Source: a virus
Reading direction: 5' to 3' (one strand)
DNA length: 34,734 nt
Virus record (IMG/VR): IMGVR_UViG_3300025684_000036
Span: 1-34,734 of that record
Position numbers and translations under genes: made by a program. The notes beneath the pieces are model-generated. The model did no database searches. It worked only from the letters and a program-made list of their open reading frames with translations, and was not told the origin of the DNA. This document shows positions 28,301-33,466 of the stretch, one piece after another (positions within the stretch are counted from its first letter, which is position 1; every line of letters begins with the position of its first letter).

Positions 28301-28872
28301 ATGGAGCACTTCTTGCAGAACCTAACAAAGGCCAAAATATGCCTGGTATAGTATTCATCAACGGTGAACGTATAGAGTATTTTGTTAAAGAAGAAAATAC
28401 ACTGCGTCAGTTACGTCGAGGAACACTTGGAACCGGAGTTAAAGATATACATGAAATAGGGTCAAAAGTTTATGATCAAAATATAAGCAAAACTGTTCCG
28501 TATCAAGATATTACAGTAAGTAAGTCGTTTGTTGCAGACGGCGTTGCTGTTGACTTCGAACCCGGCTTTACAATAGACAATATTAATGAAGTTGAAGTGT
28601 TCGTTGCCGGTACAAGAATGCGCAAAGCAGCAATTCAAGTATTTGATCCTACTCTAGCACTTGACAGTACCGACGGAGATGTAACTTCTGATGCAGAATT
28701 TACAGTTGATAATAATATAGTAACATTAGCAACTGCACCTGCTGATAATGTACAAGTAATGATAGTAAAGAAAACAGGAGCACTTTGGAGCAACCTTGGA
28801 ACCCAGTTAGCACAGACAGAAAATTCAATTGCAAGATTCTTACGTGCAGGCACAAGTGAGTTACCAGAATAA
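13315..28872 (+). CDS. Giant 5185-residue baseplate/fibre structural protein
   Basis: One unbroken frame starts at the ATG that overlaps the gp6 stop. It sits where T4 has genes 7 to 11, so a role in the outer wedge and fibre attachment is inferred. From the N-terminus: a conserved head (FLPKFFRTTANQKF; WDKFVNFREYYWLPNGP near 140); a cupredoxin-like domain (about 189-320: LYRGQTYRFEVDVPGHPVAF to DNAPDRLYYIS); helical segments near 880-920 and 1890-1960; CBM5/12-like motifs near 1577, 1834, 2342, 3013 and 3062; seven FG-GAP-like repeats between about 2249 and 3340; GxGY repeats near 3759-3825 and 4126-4190; a DGDGFVNPITHAGPEELIPG block near 4503; and about eight beta-sandwich repeats in the last 950 residues, ending in RFLRAGTSELPE. 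There is no transmembrane segment or signal peptide. Resemblance to large structural proteins of marine phages is from memory; the function of each domain is not established. Confidence 0.9.
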   Translation: MANNDQNETNQGNSKVTSSDFLPKFFRTTANQKFLQATLDQLIQPGEAEKIEGYFGRKTAKAYTTNDNYISDVSDDRENYQLEPALISKDEFNNVTFYKDYNDYINQLKVFGADTRDHSILNSQEFYSWNPNIDWDKFVNFREYYWLPNGPQTVNVRGQARSVTSTYTVTLEDQGDNKAYVFNDGLTRNPTLKLYRGQTYRFEVDVPGHPVAFAISRTFTPGTAILVAGSEGIRSNGIYDGTLYDEVDANYDLGDFVVLPSGGSVSFDEDENVSTIYSDGIRKLGEEGEEVATVYLEKGVIEFTIPDNAPDRLYYISKNNIDTSGYVRIADIEENTFLDIAAEIIGKKNYTSANGVELSNGMKIRFQGDVTPAIYNTNDWYVEGVGDKIKLIKDVDLIIPAVYSDKVLVPFGTDAFDTLPFSDATSYAANKDYLVINRSSPDKNAWSRYNKWFHRTVIRASATYNNTELSLDEASRAKRPIIEFEAGLKLNKYGSFAKQDVDLIDTVTVDAFSNIQGQIGYRVDGTNLAENMRVLFTADTDILVNGKIYLVKFITIGNKRQINLVEAEDTNPNVLETVLVTQGVKNAGKSYYYDGTSWKLGQEKTKLNQPPLFEVFDIDKNSFSDSTAYSATTFAGTKLFSYREGAGTIDAELGFPLSYRNINNSGDIVFDFNLLTDKFSYELGTDYYNKSINPGFIKKYKNLTEFEWTNGLTNKPKKSIQKVLRQYDVTEDELQTFEIDVYSEAGTLTDIVVNVFVNNKLTKDYVLDRTNKKLLVVFNNELKENDIVLIKTKTSQAKKNVNGYYEFPINFERNPKNEDFSEFTLGEVIDHVDTMIEDLQDFSGEYPGKSNLRDLGDVDNYGKRFVKHSGSINLSAYHITNKKYNLVKSLDYSRREYARFKRNFLDAAVNLGVETETKQHVDLILQDLNKDKLKTEPFYFSDALGYQSANIIEYEILDVRTKSYALSQEFNLSELSTRSVNVYINGTQLIHGVDYNFNNVGFVDIFADFIKEGDKLTVYEYSTTDGTFIPPTPSKLGLYPAYAPEITYDDTFRPAPENVPVDGTAYKIYAQSEEGFNAEGKIGWFYPLYTTIAAAKAADIDAGGTGAAHQHMFKGSNIILYMPTVGANHATIDTTIYDEYPIGQAMVRGHDGSYVRCYQDFRDNLLVELEKRLFNNIKVTYNSDIFNVHKFIGGEYRNSDYTREEVNSSLLRTFADWLSIIDNDYTDNYFYLRQDEFTFNYNSMKSTNGNTLPGFWRGIYQNAFDTDRPHTHPWEMLGFTVKPSWWNEVYGPAPYTGDNLLLWEDLEQGKIAEPGNIRYNNNYVRPGLTNHIPVDSLGFLKSPLRSNFLDNFELRSTSNNFSFGDWAPVENAWRRSAEYPFAVLTSMVLNKPAETIGIGFDISRIQKNFANQYIYNPTSKVLQIEELLLPNTVQSSQRVMTAGLVNYVSNLISSNVLKVYEDYKTELKSLSNQLGLKIAGFTDKDKVNVILDSRSIVEDQSQDGVFVPEENYDVFLNTSSPTDLITYSGIVVEKLANGFVVRGYSKNNPYFDYYEPSASAKSPVITVGGVSEVTTEWQSNTPYLKGQVIDNAGKYFRVNTSFTTGTTFTRENLSQLSSLPVVGGKSAEFKKNFNKQQILRVPYGHRFSTSQEVVSFMLGYNERLKDLGFNFNNTQDGSQIDDWNDAAKEFLFWTTQGWASGTVLSLSPSANRLQFDKPYHVVDDLSDPFYGYSILDENANPLDLKFNSMLRDQNSFGIEVVNTDHGLYHVALPVVQKEHVVLFDNKTVFNDIIYQPSTGYRQERLKINAYRTDNWQGGFNVPGFIFDDAKYTAWKEYQDYQIGDMVKHRQYYYVATQNIVGSSNFNSNVWFRLSEEPEKKLLTNFDYRINQFMDFYDLDSAGFDKSQQELAQHLIGYQKRQYLANIINDDVSQFKFYNGFIQDKGTMNAVTKLFDSLSDNEEDKIQLYEEWAVQLGRYGSTENEKQLEYKLTDKKLEEAPQIFELTNTVPTDIDKIYRIYPSDVFDKPDTYIHTSAFPETVPQEYLKTGGYVNPDDVTFTAYDKYELLDADVNKIELGSYIWLIETGNDDWNVYQLIDTKVVATALVVDTGRFSDKGEPINELTINKWAKNNIEAGDLFGVIGAGAVGLDGIYEVESTDLNKVYFINEQISTTAFSDKELAIVKLRSVRIKSQSVAVTQDINNLLTGTQYKDQRIWVDDYAPGWSVFENNPVYSQRQVITNPSDWDSSDQEFGNVMASSADNRTLVVAAPNDENGKINIYVRSRESNNFVINQEIRFTNDLLFDITGSRFGESVDISPDGEYIVVGVPNASNVKTKLTGEFDPTVTYTKGDIVKFRESLWQALRTINPETGSKTFSTFDNYQNLISTEGADSTDTILLVSGDPGLENNFVDHILVRAPQDMYLGTKGRDFTQTRESGEFAGDTVNLYWQERSYANPTLDTYQPFDNAYPQINQAWLSSSHEIIYKVDYILQVQTFISLPEVGDFVTTTTGRAEVVYAARSGDSAVIYVKDTNGTIAITGELFIDDKDFVGLYTLENTYSTSNAVGGYWLIKTYNTTQAPLSTWTAEESDANGFVYDNKTTWYDVGRGLVYADVRLAESSRDLNVYYNVQDTVADIGTYVLNKNNTSFITQLSYRGDPGDIEAFQPSNKWLARVGKEFSDTLIGNETFNFRVYDTTRFVDYSNAFLASELINKSQTIIDMWDGYIDFKFTRFDASGNVFEPAIGDVLVDVQTPSDGSGGLAASSLDATSAAEVVFYQRNFNSVRVYVKLLTSYNGVTYSGKFEEANNIGRYEIKRLANESERGTGDVDRIIGQVDDSDNQIAVGTSKVGKLLVFENSVDFQNTNLTWDNTPALIDEEYYFFNETIESGIKKESNPPYSLNKDYRQLYNLPTDPTGTASGNLDEGAIVIYRRQTDNTYVLQKTLASINSTADRKFGSKIRIVQSNKYFTLLVGTRGVDAASETINTGRREHPGEIEFFRNGVIGTENVSGFQLRAYTTDEVVIYKDEYYKAIRPVVSGVFPTDPVYWNNISWRYGKDINYLGTWDNTYSYAEDNIVLKDGLLYKAKTNIAEDAEFTVTDWTLLDSKVDYLGYIPNLTVQKLYDEAVFDPGNIADFSQTFDISADGQVIIVKANLISTDSTTQKRIVVYREADDKYQVSQIIESPNDTTSWGENISLTPKGDKFAISASLNDQNGIDSGIVYVYKQVNGIFVLDQTITSPQNEIAEQFGYALDFGDNNLVISSLNGDQKIPTTFDSQETTFDNNFTEFRNIKLDKGVVYVYENREAGALYSEQIIYPSVQATFGENLYTFGNHIYVGIPQQSSGVWDPDGGSNNVGALDGYRGQVVDFRKNVDTAGWKEIDAQVLPVDVDKISGVTLYNSRTNEFITRLDYIDPLQGKIAGAAEQEIDYKAGFDPAVYNTGLVNDFLVDPDRYWGKEHVGEIWWATDSARFTYPYRGSTNDQKRDWNKLIRGSSIDIFEWVESDYIPQVWDDLADTDNGLRLGISGQSVYGNTRYSTQLTYDNIGQTFRAKYYFWVLGKRTKPTDYKPKRKLNTIDIANLIEDPRLQGYKFVSFISKNKFILNNCNDLIQGDDVVIQIRYKQDLENNINRHNEYQIVSEGLETSTIHPDIERKWYDSLIGFDTNLRPVPDTAIPSNKRYGVQNRPRQGMFKNRFEALKQTIERVNIRLASELLIDSYDLSDLLSKEAPPTSVSGQYDVAIASYDELRFVSTNKIVQADIDLIISNGRIISANIINPGRGYKFAPSYQLEGEGSGAIINFTINNLGQITSVNIDNAGSGYLDSTRLIIRPFSVLVNADSNVFGKWAVYSWNGTKWFISSIQDYDVTNYWEYQDWYADEFNQFTTINYTIKGTYLLPSLDANVGDIIKVDSTGSGGWILLQRTSTIVGDDYTQSHKVVGRQNGTIQFKESLYNYSTNAVGFDNRSFDSYFYDNNPVRELRIILQTLRDKLLIGTLKSEYNNLFFVGVRYAMAEQPGIDWIFKTSFVKAKYNVSELRNDVTFNSDNLQSFEDYLKEVKPYKTKIREYINVYNKVEPTNTSVTDFDLPPYYSISDGGIIPNQAVFSSGTIINSTNEFETYPKKHYIDNVGYELTEIKIKDGGSGYTFEPKITIVGNATRPATAKAYLGYGKITSIKITDPGKGYLTTPAVVIEGSQNENATPARLSAILGNSPIRTAHMRVKFDRINKSVFIEELLETQTFSGTGAKSVFNLEWPMDLDRKKVKITIDGVEMLRSTYTYKNIENNDKTYSRQQGQITFVESPKLNAVISVEYYKPIDMLMATDRIHHFYEPVTGMLGKDFAQLMKGIDYGGVEVKSIDFSGPSGWDTAGWYTDTWDTFDTTYEDEVFTADGSTIFVELSKPLENNVTYNVYLGTSGSVNLTRIDDVNYGTDQQVNQDAIISSIIGDGVTTVIDLDDLGIAFGDGDTLIIRKTTSDGSIVPDPTSYDTQLSGGDLPYTTAKGVNAEDIIVDGDGFVNPITHAGPEELIPGLVTDALDIKVYTRDSSGNGVIYSQSYTTDGIATKFSLGTTPSTKDAVLVKVDDILVEDTTYNINWNTNELTFNVAPAANQELNIISQSIGTQSLLDYGKYTTDGSTTEVITTVDWINGASVSASVDGEVLDTVVFNSNEEGYDLPNAKVGIRFPETLLEGRVVHYAVFSDDTVVNYSRIITNNFTGNGIQTAFVLEDVPFTAIPLEHKIMVKVGNKILNPGYNIKFTIPENNQRTYKFETFQQSIGSLDVEELKVYLNGVEIQSPVEWRYDVANATILLTDDTGAPGDTVEIFAIADGEYAFGYLNSEGVWIDTPGTLYFDTAPALNEKIEILQFSNHDILGIERINYDVVNRSSTDVPSELKTYRLLKSGTITLRNPAVDAQYVWVSKNGELLTPSVDYYVTDDRQQIKLTVRPSDNDVIDVLHFTAPVGIPKFAYRQFKDMLNRTHFKRLDKAEVRLRQALNYYDLRIEVDNGALLAEPNKGQNMPGIVFINGERIEYFVKEENTLRQLRRGTLGTGVKDIHEIGSKVYDQNISKTVPYQDITVSKSFVADGVAVDFEPGFTIDNINEVEVFVAGTRMRKAAIQVFDPTLALDSTDGDVTSDAEFTVDNNIVTLATAPADNVQVMIVKKTGALWSNLGTQLAQTENSIARFLRAGTSELPE
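13879..14275 (+). other. Cupredoxin-like domain in the giant protein
   Basis: Residues about 189-320 read NPTLKLYRGQTYRFEVDVPG, then HPVAFAISRTF, then an acidic loop and EFTIPDNAPDRLYYIS. The strand order and the GHP and APDRLYY motifs recall cupredoxin-like domains found in phage and secreted proteins. The Cys expected at a blue-copper site is absent from the YYIS region, so metal binding is unlikely and the role is probably structural. Confidence 0.5.
18043..22608 (+). repeat. Five CBM5/12-like (chitin-binding-type) motifs in the giant protein
   Basis: The pattern W..Y..GD.V...G..Y.A....W recurs. Copy 1 starts at W1577 (NTPYLKGQVIDNAGKYFRV), copy 2 at W1834 (YQIGDMVKHRQYYYVA, closing W1870), copy 3 at 2342 (YTKGDIVKFRESLWQA), copy 4 at about 3013 (EVVIYKDEYYKA, closing W3045), and copy 5 at W3062 (YAEDNIVLKDGLLYKA, closing W3098). 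These match the core of carbohydrate-binding families 5/12. Aromatic residues that would line a glycan site are kept in most copies. Copies 4 and 5 are directly adjacent. Confidence 0.55.
20059..23330 (+). repeat. Seven FG-GAP-like repeats, possible seven-bladed beta-propeller
   Basis: Repeats begin near residues 2249 (EFGNVMASSADNRTLVVAAP), 2310 (FGESVDISPDGEYIVVGVPN), 2952 (KFGSKIRIVQSNKYFTLLVG), 3133 (FSQTFDISADGQVIIVKA), 3188 (WGENISLTPKGDKFAISAS), 3245 (FGYALDFGDNNLVISS) and 3320 (FGENLYTFGNHIYVGIP). Each has an FG or WG start, a hydrophobic strand, a turn (often DG or KG) and a second strand ending near a small-residue motif, as in integrin-alpha-type propellers. Long insertions separate repeats 2 and 3 (about 570 residues) and 3 and 4. 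Confidence 0.6.
24589..25890 (+). repeat. GxGY structural repeats in the giant protein
   Basis: Two modules, at about residues 3759-3825 and 4126-4190, each contain two copies of a pattern with I..P.G(R/K/S)GY followed by P...I. Examples are NIINPGRGYKFAPSYQLEG, NIDNAGSGYLDSTRLIIRP, KIKDGGSGYTFEPKITIVG and KITDPGKGYLTTPAVVIEG. They look like beta-rich repeats of fibre or baseplate proteins. Confidence 0.6.
26005..28800 (+). repeat. C-terminal series of beta-sandwich repeats in the giant protein
   Basis: About eight modules share the pattern (T)DG..T.F.L...P followed by V.V.VDG..L....Y and then L.F...P..G..I.I. Examples are TDGIATKFSLGTTP with VLVKVDDILVEDTTYNI and LTFNVAPAANQELNII, and TGNGIQTAFVLEDVP with KIMVKVGNKILNPGYNI. 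Others start near NLEWPMDLDRKKVKITIDG, EELKVYLNGVEIQSPVEW and VADGVAVDFEPGF. They likely form an elongated fibre-like or Ig-like string. Confidence 0.6.
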
Positions 28873-28875
28873 ATA
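28868..28875 (+). promoter_or_regulatory. Late-type promoter (AATAAATA) for the fibre block
   Basis: AATAAATA overlaps the stop codon of the giant gene and lies 24 bases before the ATG at 28892. The following bases CAGTATAGGAAAAGTG bring the AGGA ribosome binding site. The 12-mer TAAATACAGTAT is also present at 9303-9314. Starting a new transcript after a 15.6-kb gene makes functional sense. Confidence 0.66.
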
Positions 28876-28891
28876 CAGTATAGGAAAAGTG

Positions 28892-29491
28892 ATGAGTAAC
28901 ATGCAAGATAACAATAATTTTTTAGTGCAAGGACATATTAAAATCTTTGACCCTGAAACTCAAGAAGTGCTAGTAAACAAGCGCAATGCAATACATTATG
29001 AAAATATGAGTATTGCAATGGCAGAAAGTTTAGGCAATGCGGGTCAGGGTTATATTACTAGTATGAGCTTTGGCAACGGCGGCACAAGTGTTGACCCAAC
29101 AGGTATTATTACATACCTAACACCAAACAGTACAGGTACAAATGCTAGTTTGTATAATCAAACTTATACAAAAATTGTTGATGACAGAAATGTTAACAAC
29201 ACAGACCCAGCACGTAATAAAATAGAAACACGGCATTTAAGCGGAACAAATTACACAGACATTGTTGTAAGTTGTTTATTAGATTATGGCGAGCCTAATG
29301 GTCAGCAAGCATTTGATACAGCAACCGATGCAAACAACGCATATGTGTTTGACGAGCTAGGATTACGTAGTTATAGTGCAAGCGGAACAGGAAGATTGCT
29401 AACTCACGTTATTTTCCATCCTGTACAAAAGTCGCTTAATAGATTAATTCAAATTGACTACACTGTGCGTGTACAAAGTTTAACAGGTTAA
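28892..29491 (+). CDS. Small virion structural protein of unknown role (baseplate/fibre adaptor candidate)
   Basis: The protein has 199 residues from the ATG at 28892. An in-frame ATG exists at 28829, but it lies inside the giant gene and has no ribosome binding site. The chosen start has AGGA 6 bases upstream and begins MSNMQDNNNFLVQGHIKIFD. The body is beta-rich, with segments such as GYITSMSFGNGGTSVDPTGI, NYTDIVVSCLLDYGEP, AYVFDELGLRSY and LLTHVIFHPVQKSLNRLIQI. The last reads like a conserved strand pair seen in structural proteins of marine T4-like phages, from memory. No catalytic motif, signal peptide or membrane segment is seen. It stands between the giant protein and the fibre paralogues, so it may join fibres to the baseplate, as gp9 or gp11 do in T4. 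That is a guess from position only. Confidence 0.8.
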   Translation: MSNMQDNNNFLVQGHIKIFDPETQEVLVNKRNAIHYENMSIAMAESLGNAGQGYITSMSFGNGGTSVDPTGIITYLTPNSTGTNASLYNQTYTKIVDDRNVNNTDPARNKIETRHLSGTNYTDIVVSCLLDYGEPNGQQAFDTATDANNAYVFDELGLRSYSASGTGRLLTHVIFHPVQKSLNRLIQIDYTVRVQSLTG

Positions 29492-29501
29492 GGAATACAA
29501 T

Positions 29502-31556
29502 ATGGCATACGAAATAAACTATACTGACTCTGTTAACAAAGGCACAATTGTTATCGAAGATGGTACACTTAATCAAGAAACTAGTTTAAGGTTTCCGGGC
29601 AGGCAGCGTACCGATTATGGACAAGCAATTAGTGAAAACTTCCTACATTTATTAGAAAATTTTGCTAATTCGTCTGCACCTAACAGTCCAGTTGAAGGGC
29701 AACTTTGGTATGATAATACAGACGGAGTTGATCAACTTAAAATATATGACGGAACTAATTGGGTAACGGCAGGCGGATTAAAAAAGGCTGCTACTGCTCC
29801 TGAAGTTGCAAATTCAAACCCAGGAGACTTATGGGCTAATACTGATACACAACAATTATATTTGTTTACTGGTTCAAATTGGATTTTAATCGGACCTGAA
29901 TTTAGCGACGGATTGCTTACTGGTACATCAGCTGATAATATCTTAGGCGATGACGATAGAGCATATAATATATTAACAGTTAAAATTGAAGATTCTGTTG
30001 CTGCTATTTTTAGTGCGCAATCATTTATTCCTAAAACAACAATTCCGGGATTTAGAACAGGTATTAATGCAGGTTTAAATTTAAGCACCGAGGCATTAGT
30101 TGGTACAGAAGTACTTAAATATTATGGAACTGCTGAAAAGGCCGAAAGCCTTATTGTTGCAGGAGAAACAATAGCTGCATCAAACTTTTTAAGAGGAAAT
30201 GCAAGTTCAACAACAAACTTTGATCTTAAAGTTAAAAACAATGCAGGCATACAAGTAGGCTCCGGCGGACAATTAAGTGTGTTTATTAGTGGCGAAGCTG
30301 GTGTTATTCAACATAATACTTCTGGCGCAAATATTGATTTTCGTTTAAGAAACGGTGATCTAATACCTACAGTTATGCGATTAGATTCTGCAGGAAACGT
30401 TGGTATCAACACCGGAGCACCAGAAGAAAAATTAGAAGTTTCGGGCAATGTTAAAATTAATTCTGAATCTGGAGTACCTGACAGTGGTTACTTACAAATT
30501 GAAAGTACAGTCCAGGCATCAAATATAAGTACAGGTTCAATAAGAACCAAAGGCGGTATTGGTGTTGCAAGAGATGCATACATAGGTGGAAATCTTAATG
30601 TTCTTGGAGCAACAACAGTAGCAAATATTGCACCCGATGCAAATTCTTCTAGAAATATTGGTACTGCAAATAATAAATTTGATCAAATGTATGCTAATAC
30701 GTTTATTGGTAATGTTCAAGGTAATGTAAGTGGTACAGTTAGCGGCAGAGCAGGCAGTGCAGATAAATTAGCAAGTGCAACAACATTTGCAGCATCAGGT
30801 GATGTAGAAAATGTAAGTTTTGAATTTGATGGACAAACAGGCGGCAGCACAAAAACATTTAATTTAAGAGTTGCCAACAGCTTTATCAGTAATAAAGAAG
30901 TTACATATAATGCAGGTAATGCTGACGAATTATTATTAAATGTAACTACCGGAACAACCGGCGTTTATAGAATTACAAAACGTAATTTCTTAAAAACTAT
31001 TCCTTTAGTTCCGGCAGGAGCAATTATGCCATTTGGTGGTACAACTGCACCAGATGGCTGGTTAATATGCGACGGCAGCGAAGTTAAGATTTCTGATTAT
31101 ACTGCATTGTATAACATAATTAAATATAATTTTAAAGATGCAAGTTTACTTTCGGATGAAGGAGTTAATACATTTGCACTTCCTGATATGCGCGGACGTT
31201 TTCCTTTGGGTCTTGACAACATGGGAGGCCCAAGTGCAAACAGAGTAACAGATATTGCAGCTGATGCAATAGGTGGAAACGCAGGAACAGAAACAAAATC
31301 AATTGCACTTAATAATTTGCCAGAACACGAACACGATATGGAAGGTGATTCAGGTACACAGTATTATGCAACAAGAGTTGGATCAGGCGCAGTACTAGAT
31401 GAAGAAGCTGTTCCTTTAACTATTGAACCTGGTGCAGGCGGCACACAGGGTTTTGCGTCAAGTGGTGGCATCAAAACAACAGGCAGTCTTGGAGATGCAT
31501 TAAACATTATGTCTCCTTACTTGTCATTAAATTATATTATCTATACTGGAGAGTGA
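29502..31556 (+). CDS. Tail fibre/collar protein, fibre paralogue 1 with Phage_Collar end
   Basis: The protein has 684 residues. Residues 1-135 form the module shared with the next two genes: INYTDSVNKGTIVIEDGTLN, ISENFLHLLENFANSSAPNS, GQLWYDN and IYDGTNWVTAGG, then PGDLW and LIGPEF. Next come beta-rich fibre segments (SAGNVGINTGAPEEKLEVSG near 300) with SSRNIGTANNKFDQMYANTF near 380-400. From about 503 a tail-collar domain follows: PAGAIMPFGG, APDGWLICDG, FALPDMRGRFPLGLDNMGG and EHEHDM with His609 and His611. The paired His resemble those of T4 gp12, where they bind zinc. The function is probably a short tail fibre or receptor-binding protein. AAGGA lies 7 bases upstream of the ATG. Confidence 0.88.
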   Translation: MAYEINYTDSVNKGTIVIEDGTLNQETSLRFPGRQRTDYGQAISENFLHLLENFANSSAPNSPVEGQLWYDNTDGVDQLKIYDGTNWVTAGGLKKAATAPEVANSNPGDLWANTDTQQLYLFTGSNWILIGPEFSDGLLTGTSADNILGDDDRAYNILTVKIEDSVAAIFSAQSFIPKTTIPGFRTGINAGLNLSTEALVGTEVLKYYGTAEKAESLIVAGETIAASNFLRGNASSTTNFDLKVKNNAGIQVGSGGQLSVFISGEAGVIQHNTSGANIDFRLRNGDLIPTVMRLDSAGNVGINTGAPEEKLEVSGNVKINSESGVPDSGYLQIESTVQASNISTGSIRTKGGIGVARDAYIGGNLNVLGATTVANIAPDANSSRNIGTANNKFDQMYANTFIGNVQGNVSGTVSGRAGSADKLASATTFAASGDVENVSFEFDGQTGGSTKTFNLRVANSFISNKEVTYNAGNADELLLNVTTGTTGVYRITKRNFLKTIPLVPAGAIMPFGGTTAPDGWLICDGSEVKISDYTALYNIIKYNFKDASLLSDEGVNTFALPDMRGRFPLGLDNMGGPSANRVTDIAADAIGGNAGTETKSIALNNLPEHEHDMEGDSGTQYYATRVGSGAVLDEEAVPLTIEPGAGGTQGFASSGGIKTTGSLGDALNIMSPYLSLNYIIYTGE

Positions 31557-31557
31557 T

Positions 31558-33462
31558 GTGAGTTATCAATTAAACAAAACAAACGGAGATTTATTAATAG
31601 ATCTAGTAGACGGTCAAATTGATAACACATCAACTAATTTAGTACTAGTTGGTAGAAATTATACCGGATATGGTGAGTATTTTAACGAAAACTTTATTAA
31701 ATTATTAGAAAATTTTAGTAATACTGCTGCTCCAAGTAATCCATTAACTGGACAAACTTGGTGGGATAATTCAGATCAGCGTTTAAAAGTATACGATGGA
31801 ACAGTTTGGAAAGCGTCTGGCGGTCCATTTGTACAAAACACAGTTCCTTCTATGGTAGCAGGAGATTTATGGATTGATAATCTTAAAAATCAATTGTATG
31901 CATTTGATGGTACAGATTTATTTTTAGTTGGACCTCAATATACTACAGCACAGGGAAAAAGTGGATTCGAAATTACTAGTATACTTGACGAACAAAGTAG
32001 ATCGCGTACTGTTATAAATCTATATGTAGCTAATACACTTACTGCTGTGATCAGTTATTTAGATTTTACTCCAATTTATGCACAACGAATTTTAGGTTTA
32101 GTTACTGCTGATAATCCAGACGGAAGAATATTTACTGGCTTTAACATTATTGACAAAGCCAACTTTAAATTTAGAGGTATTGCAGATTCTGCAAACGCTC
32201 TTGTTACTGGCACAGGCGTAGTTAGAACAGCTGACAGCTTTCTTCCATCAAATGCAAATGGTGAAACAGTTGGTACATTAAAGGTTCTTAATAATGGTGG
32301 TATAACAATTGGTGCATCGCAAGCGCATGTTCAAAAAGTTGTCGGCCCTAGAGTTTACTTTGAAAATCAGTTAAACGATAATGATATAAGTCTTAGAGTT
32401 TCAAGTTCGACATACGGTAGTATTACAGTTGATGCAATATATATTGATGCAAGCTCAGGTAAGGTTGGAATATTTACTACTGAAAGGTTACCTGAATATA
32501 CGCTAGATGTTGAAGGCGATTTGCGTGTAACTGGAAATTTATTAGTAGAAGGTGAAACTACAAGTATTGATGTTGCTACGCTAAGAATTGAAGACAAAAA
32601 TATCGAAATAGCAAAAGCAGCAGACGGTGCCACATTAACTGGTGTAGCAGCAGACGATGCAGGTTTAATATTAGATACAAGTGATGTAGGTTCTAAAACA
32701 TGGACTTGGAAAACTGCACAAGATGCATGGACGTCTAATGTTAATGTAGATATAAGCTCAACAACAAAAACTTATCAAATTGCTGGTGTAGATAAACTTA
32801 CAAATACAAGTTTAACAAATATTACAAAAGCATTGGACTTAGATGAAATCGGAACGTTAATAGATTTAAATGTAGATGATATTAATATTAACGGTAGCGT
32901 TATTACTTGTAACCCGGCAGCACTAGGTGCATTGACTATTACGTCATCAACTGGTATTAATATTACTGCCGGCGGAAACATTGCAATTCAAGATAGTAGA
33001 AGAATAACCGGTTTAGGCAATCCTGCACAAAATCAAGACGCAGCAACAAAATATTATACAGACAACCAAATTGCAACAGAAACTATTGTGTTTTCTTTAG
33101 ATATTACAGGGTTTAACACACCAAATCCAATTGGAACAGGTGATGGTCCAATAACAAACGTTGCAGCAGTTTTACAGTCTTTATATCCGGCTGCGACAGA
33201 AAATAATGGTAAAATAGCAAAGATACATACAACATCATATGCTGGCGCAAGTGCTACACTTGCTGCGGCTGATATTAACGCTGCTATTAACTATTCAAGA
33301 CTTGATGTTGATAGTAACGGTACACAAAATGAATCAGTTGTACAAGATTTTACATTTGATGATATTGCAGGTGACGTTACACTTGCTCCATTACGATATA
33401 CTATGACATTCCAATCAACTGGTACAACATGGTCGCATGTTACAACAGTAGCATATACGTGA
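31558..33462 (+). CDS. Fibre paralogue 2, shared N-terminal module with a different C-terminus
   Basis: The protein has 634 residues and starts at GTG (31558), one base after the TGA of paralogue 1; GGAG sits 6 bases upstream. An ATG overlapping by two bases is out of frame and hits a stop at once. Residues 1-125 repeat the paralogue 1 module (YGEYFNENFIKLLENFSN, GQTWWDN, VYDGTVWKASGG, AGDLWID, LVGPQY). The middle is beta-rich, with YTLDVEGDLRVTGNLLVEGE near 320-340. Near 485 comes SRRITGLGNPAQNQDAATKY, typical of fibre proteins. The last 130 residues (from ETIVFSLDITGF) show no collar domain and differ from paralogue 1. The role is presumably another fibre of the same family; the receptor is unknown. 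Confidence 0.86.
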   Translation: MSYQLNKTNGDLLIDLVDGQIDNTSTNLVLVGRNYTGYGEYFNENFIKLLENFSNTAAPSNPLTGQTWWDNSDQRLKVYDGTVWKASGGPFVQNTVPSMVAGDLWIDNLKNQLYAFDGTDLFLVGPQYTTAQGKSGFEITSILDEQSRSRTVINLYVANTLTAVISYLDFTPIYAQRILGLVTADNPDGRIFTGFNIIDKANFKFRGIADSANALVTGTGVVRTADSFLPSNANGETVGTLKVLNNGGITIGASQAHVQKVVGPRVYFENQLNDNDISLRVSSSTYGSITVDAIYIDASSGKVGIFTTERLPEYTLDVEGDLRVTGNLLVEGETTSIDVATLRIEDKNIEIAKAADGATLTGVAADDAGLILDTSDVGSKTWTWKTAQDAWTSNVNVDISSTTKTYQIAGVDKLTNTSLTNITKALDLDEIGTLIDLNVDDININGSVITCNPAALGALTITSSTGINITAGGNIAIQDSRRITGLGNPAQNQDAATKYYTDNQIATETIVFSLDITGFNTPNPIGTGDGPITNVAAVLQSLYPAATENNGKIAKIHTTSYAGASATLAAADINAAINYSRLDVDSNGTQNESVVQDFTFDDIAGDVTLAPLRYTMTFQSTGTTWSHVTTVAYT

Positions 33463-33466
33463 TAAA

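Noticed and set aside
13315-28872. The giant frame as an assembly artefact fusing several genes
   Set aside because: The frame is continuous, with similar composition and codon use throughout, no internal ribosome binding site plus start at a domain border that I could pick out, and a conserved-looking ending. An artefact would be expected to leave a stop or shift. It cannot be fully excluded without reads.
28829-28891. Upstream in-frame ATG as start of the 28892 gene
   Set aside because: It lies inside the giant gene and lacks a ribosome binding site; the ATG at 28892 follows AGGA at ideal distance and a late promoter that would begin transcription after 28829.
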